Assembly (NCBI GenBank): GCA_021647445.1
Contig: JAKIUS010000055.1
Coordinates: 1-8,013 of the forward strand
Origin: Geopsychrobacter sp.
Lineage (GTDB): Bacteria; Desulfobacterota; Desulfuromonadia; Desulfuromonadales; Geopsychrobacteraceae
Reading direction: 5' to 3'
Length of the DNA stretch: 8,013 nucleotides
In this document: in pieces, positions 5,952 through 8,013 of the stretch
How positions within the stretch are numbered: the first letter of the stretch is position 1
Layout of the letters: every line of letters starts with the position of its first letter
The notes under the pieces: generated by a model
Told to the model about the DNA's origin: nothing
The model's input: only the letters and a program-made list of their open reading frames with translations
Databases searched by the model: none
Translations under genes and position numbers: made by a program

Positions 5952-6602
5952 TTATGGGGTCAGTCTCTTGAGGATCTCCAGGGTCTCTTCTGGTTCTGGT
6001 CGCTTGGTGTGGTCGGGGTGTAGGTCGGCGCTGATGACGCTGCCATCACGATCTATGACGAACCGGGCCGGTAGGGGCAGTTCCCAATTCGAATTGCCGT
6101 TGAAGCGTTCCAGATCGATACCGAAGCTCTGGTAGACTTCTTTGAGGGCTGAAGAAACTTTGAAGACCATACGGAACTGCTTGGCTAAGAGATTGCCTGG
6201 ATCGAGCAACAGCGGGAAGCTCAATCCGAGGTTTTTGATCAGATTGCTGGCGTATTTCTGTTGCATCGGAGAGATAGCAACTATGGTTGTGCCGGTTGCT
6301 TCAATTTGTGGAAGAACGTTTTGCAGAGCTTCCAGCTCCGCGTTACAATAGGGTCACCAGATGCCTCGATACCAGCATATCAGGAGCGGCCCTTTGGTCA
6401 GGGCGTCGCGGCTCGAAAAATCACCATTGCTGGCATCACGCAAGACAAAGTCGGTCATTTTATCGCCAGTAGCCAGGGCCTGCTCGTGTAGCCCTGAATT
6501 TTCAAGTTGCTGGCGAGACTCCATCATGATCTTCAGCACTTCCGGGTCTGCTTTATCTGCAAAATCCTGACTCATGGCAGAGAGCAGGGCATTCAGCTGC
6601 AT
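5952..6602 (-). CDS. Peroxiredoxin-like selenoprotein (in-frame TGA read as Sec83)
   Basis: Two same-frame open stretches join across one TGA (6354-6356) into a single 216-residue protein of the AhpC/TSA peroxiredoxin-like family. The joined sequence reads CWYRGIW-TGA-PYCNAELEAL. Cysteine-containing relatives have RGxWCPYCNxEL, so the TGA sits exactly at the redox-active cysteine and would make a UxxC motif, U83-C86. Family features continue after it: VAISPM, FPLLLDPGN, YQSFGIDL, WELPLPARFVIDRDG. A SECIS-like hairpin starts 13 bases after the TGA. Such enzymes reduce peroxides or exchange thiols in the cytosol; selenium raises reactivity. I chose ATG 6602, six bases after AGGAGG; ATG 6605 is three bases after it, and the longer start at 6656 lies upstream of that site. 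The gene ends with TAATAG. It is divergent from cvfB. A point mutation creating a stop is the alternative; the exact position and hairpin argue against it. Confidence 0.87.
6315..6356 (-). promoter_or_regulatory. Bacterial SECIS-like element with UGA codon
   Basis: After the UGA (6356-6354) the mRNA can form an eight-pair stem, GCGGAGCU (6341-6334) with AGCUCUGC (6330-6323), closed by loop GGA (6333-6331). One pair is G-U. The loop begins at nucleotide 21 after the UGA and starts with G. This agrees with the general bacterial SECIS description: a short stem soon after UGA with a G among the first loop bases. AACG (6344-6341) and CGUU (6318-6315) could extend or compete with the lower stem. 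Such hairpins bind the elongation factor SelB, which delivers Sec-tRNA. Confidence 0.7.
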
Positions 6603-6605
6603 CAT

Positions 6606-6674
6606 TGACCTCCTGACGGGCGTGGGTTGTAAACTGTTTCCGTAAAGTATAGCCACTTCTAAAAGAAATAAAAT
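6606..6674 (-). promoter_or_regulatory. Candidate promoter and ribosome site of the selenoprotein gene
   Basis: On the minus strand a good -10, TATACT (6651-6646), stands 17 bases from a poor -35, ATTTTA (6674-6669). The ribosome site AGGAGG (6614-6609) follows and fixes the start at 6602 or 6605. The weak -35 suggests help from an activator, or that another promoter is used. Confidence 0.35.
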
Positions 6675-6796
6675 GGCTGGCAGGGATAAATTTAACTTGG
6701 AGTCGTGGGCAAAAGACTGCTAAAGAGTGCAGGTGTTAGGAAGACGAGCAGATTCAAGCAAAAGCAATTTTTGCGACGAGACAGGATAGTATCACT

Positions 6797-7618
6797 ATGG
6801 GAAAAGAATCAATTGAGGTGGGTCGCGTCAACGAGGTGCTTGTCGCACAGGTTGATCAGCGTGGGGCCTGGTTACAGGTTGCAGAAGAATCAATTCTACT
6901 TCCGGCAGTCGAAATTCATCAACCTCTTCAGGCGGGTCAGAGTCTGGCCGTTTTTATCTATATCGATGAAGAGGGCGAACGGCGGGCGACCTTAAAAAAA
7001 CCGATCGCCGAGGCCGGACAATTCGCTGCGCTGCGGGCCAAAAAAATTGTGCCTGCAGGGGTGTTGTTTGATTTTGGCCAGGGTTTCGAGCTGCCGGTCG
7101 CGATGGATGAAATCCCTTTTCGGCCACGACAAAATGAGCGGACCCTGGTGCGGATTGAGCTTGATGAAGATGGGATGTTATGCGGGTCCTGCCGCATCCC
7201 CGATTTTCTCGAGAAACCGTTGGGTTTGAAGGTTGGTCAAGAGGTCGACCTGCTGGTTTGGCGTTCGACCGATCTTGGGGTTAAGATGATCATCGATAAC
7301 CGTTTTGAAGGTTTGCTTTACCTCGAAAAGAGCCACAAACTTCAGCCTGGGCAGTTTATTAAGGGATATGTGGCGCGTCTGCGTGAAGATGATAAGGTCG
7401 ATCTCAGTCTTAATCCGGGTGGCCGCGCCGGCACAGATATCGGCCGCGATAAGATATTGCAGGCCCTTGAAGGGAGTGGTTTTATGCACTTGAATGACGA
7501 GAGCGCGGCTGAGGATATCCGGCGTCTGCTCGGTCTGAGCAAGAAGCAATTCAAGCGCGCGCTCGGCGGCTTGTATAAAAGCAGAAGGTCGAGTTGCTAC
7601 AGACCGGCATCCGTTTAA
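6797..7618 (+). CDS. cvfB: CvfB/YitL-family S1 RNA-binding protein with frameshifted C-terminus
   Basis: The 273-residue product as read has the CvfB layout. Three S1-like OB domains lie at about 6-67, 72-135 and 146-206 (GLLYLEKSH is the S1 hallmark in the third), then a winged-helix domain from about 215 with LGLSKKQFKRALGGLYK (245-261). CvfB proteins bind RNA in the cytosol; the Staphylococcus aureus member affects virulence gene expression. After K261 the reading frame looks wrong. Moving back by one base gives KQKVELLQTGIRLK and a TGA at 7621-7623, the expected family ending, whereas the frame as read ends in SRRSSCYRPASV at TAA 7616-7618. One A appears to be missing from the run at 7577-7580, so the intact protein would have about 275 residues. 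The ATG at 6797 has only a weak AGGA ten bases upstream. It is divergent from the selenoprotein gene and convergent with pgi. A small hairpin (6758-6774) lies in the leader. Confidence 0.88.
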   Translation: MGKESIEVGRVNEVLVAQVDQRGAWLQVAEESILLPAVEIHQPLQAGQSLAVFIYIDEEGERRATLKKPIAEAGQFAALRAKKIVPAGVLFDFGQGFELPVAMDEIPFRPRQNERTLVRIELDEDGMLCGSCRIPDFLEKPLGLKVGQEVDLLVWRSTDLGVKMIIDNRFEGLLYLEKSHKLQPGQFIKGYVARLREDDKVDLSLNPGGRAGTDIGRDKILQALEGSGFMHLNDESAAEDIRRLLGLSKKQFKRALGGLYKSRRSSCYRPASV

Positions 7619-7640
7619 AGTGATGGGGGTGTTGTCACTT
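7618..7640. repeat. Inverted repeat joining the cvfB and pgi 3' ends
   Basis: AAGTGA (7618-7623) pairs with TCACTT (7635-7640) across an 11-base loop. It contains the restored-frame stop of cvfB on one arm and the stop of pgi on the other. A role in ending both convergent transcripts is possible, but the stem is short and no T-run follows. Confidence 0.3.
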
Positions 7641-7655
7641 GTCACTTGTCAGTTG
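7632..7655 (+). repeat. Heptamer repeat, copy C, inside the 3' end of pgi
   Basis: TTGTCAC, TTGTCAC, TTGTCAG and TTG run in tandem. These are the same heptamer type as the first block of copy A at 2453-2501. The core and the ATCGAAC block are absent here. On the minus strand the run encodes the last residues QLTSDK and the stop of pgi. Confidence 0.75.
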
Positions 7656-8013
7656 AAATTCCCGTATCCTCTCAATCAAGCCAAGGGTTGAGCTGTCATG
7701 GTTGCCGAGCGGCGCAGTGGCCGTTAATTCCGGCAGGATTTTCTTCGCCAACTGCTTGCCTAATTCCACCCCCCATTGATCAAAAGGATTGATTCCCCAG
7801 AGACTCGCTTGCACGAAGATCTTGGGTTCATAAAGAGCAATCAGCATGCCGAGGGTTTGGGGGTCAAGCTGGCGATAAATAAAGGTATTGCTCGGGCGAT
7901 TGCCGGGGAAGACCTTGTGTGGCAGCAAACGTTCAATCTCTGCGCTGGATAATCCCTGTGTCTCCATCTCGGCATGTGCCTCGGCAGCCGTTCTTCCCAT
8001 CATTAGAGCTTCA
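7635..8013 (-). CDS. pgi: Glucose-6-phosphate isomerase, C-terminal part (N-terminus outside window)
   Basis: About 125 C-terminal residues of phosphoglucose isomerase, which interconverts glucose 6-phosphate and fructose 6-phosphate in glycolysis and gluconeogenesis, are present. The frame stays open to the right edge ([12 protein letters not shown]), so the ATG at 8003 is internal. Diagnostic stretches are [26 protein letters not shown] and the second PGI signature [14 protein letters not shown], which ends in the conserved active-site lysine (K518 in mammalian PGI). The following [14 protein letters not shown] is the usual end of bacterial forms. The last residues QLTSDK are made by a heptamer repeat and are probably a recent, dispensable tail. 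The gene is convergent with cvfB, stops separated by 16 bases. Confidence 0.95.
   Translation of the reverse strand, partial: EALMMGRTAAEAHAEMETQGLSSAEIERLLPHKVFPGNRPSNTFIYRQLDPQTLGMLIALYEPKIFVQASLWGINPFDQWGVELGKQLAKKILPELTATAPLGNHDSSTLGLIERIREFQLTSDK

Noticed and set aside
6354..6656. Separate small gene ending at TGA 6354, with a second gene at 5952-6266
   Set aside because: Both are in one frame, and joined across the TGA they match a single peroxiredoxin-like protein, so they are two halves of one reading frame.
6705..6995. Open frame of 96 codons on the plus strand before and inside cvfB
   Set aside because: It lies in another frame of cvfB, is arginine/lysine-rich without a recognisable motif and has no ribosome site; it is a shadow plus leader sequence.
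7571..7585. Programmed -1 frameshift in cvfB
   Set aside because: The site TATAAAAG lacks a slippery heptamer in the correct phase, and slipping AAA onto TAA mispairs; mutation or sequence error is simpler.

Overview
The window reads as a piece of a Gram-negative, anaerobic, Desulfuromonadales-like chromosome (Geobacter/Pelobacter/Desulfuromonas type). This is inferred from the gene mix: a cysteine-rich DUF1847 protein, LarE beside an Rrf2 regulator, a GGDEF-PilZ c-di-GMP protein, a CvfB-type RNA-binding protein and a probable selenocysteine-containing peroxiredoxin. Base composition is moderate by eye. Nearly everything lies on the minus strand; the only plus-strand gene is cvfB.

Layout in minus-strand reading order, right to left. 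At 8013-7635 is the C-terminal part of glucose-6-phosphate isomerase (pgi), convergent with cvfB (6797-7618, plus). At 6602-5952 is a peroxiredoxin-like gene, divergent from cvfB, whose redox-active cysteine position is an in-frame TGA followed by a SECIS-like hairpin; I call it a selenoprotein. At 5728-4997 is a DUF1847 protein preceded by a G9 tract. At 4834-3525 is a two-gene unit, an Rrf2 regulator followed by larE, with a good sigma-70-type promoter and operator-like inverted repeats. At 3441-2534 a small membrane protein overlaps a secreted thermonuclease by one base. At 2441-1326 is an MscS-family channel. At 1103-1 is a diguanylate cyclase with a C-terminal PilZ domain that runs off the left edge.

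The intergenic DNA is unusual. Two composite heptamer repeats (2453-2524 and 3455-3519) have the same build: TTGTCGG/TGGTCAG-type heptamers, a conserved GGTTTTAAC core, then ATCGAAC-type heptamers. Both lie in the same orientation just after the stop codon of a minus-strand gene. A third heptamer run (7632-7655) supplies the last codons and the stop of pgi.

Main points for a second look: the UGA-encoded active site and its hairpin; the GGDEF-PilZ fusion lacking the usual RxxD inhibitory site; the heptamer family; a one-base frameshift that removes the conserved end of cvfB; and an Rrf2-larE pair without larA, larB or larC in view. No rRNA, tRNA, CRISPR array, transposase or phage gene was found. 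No gap between genes exceeds 300 bases.
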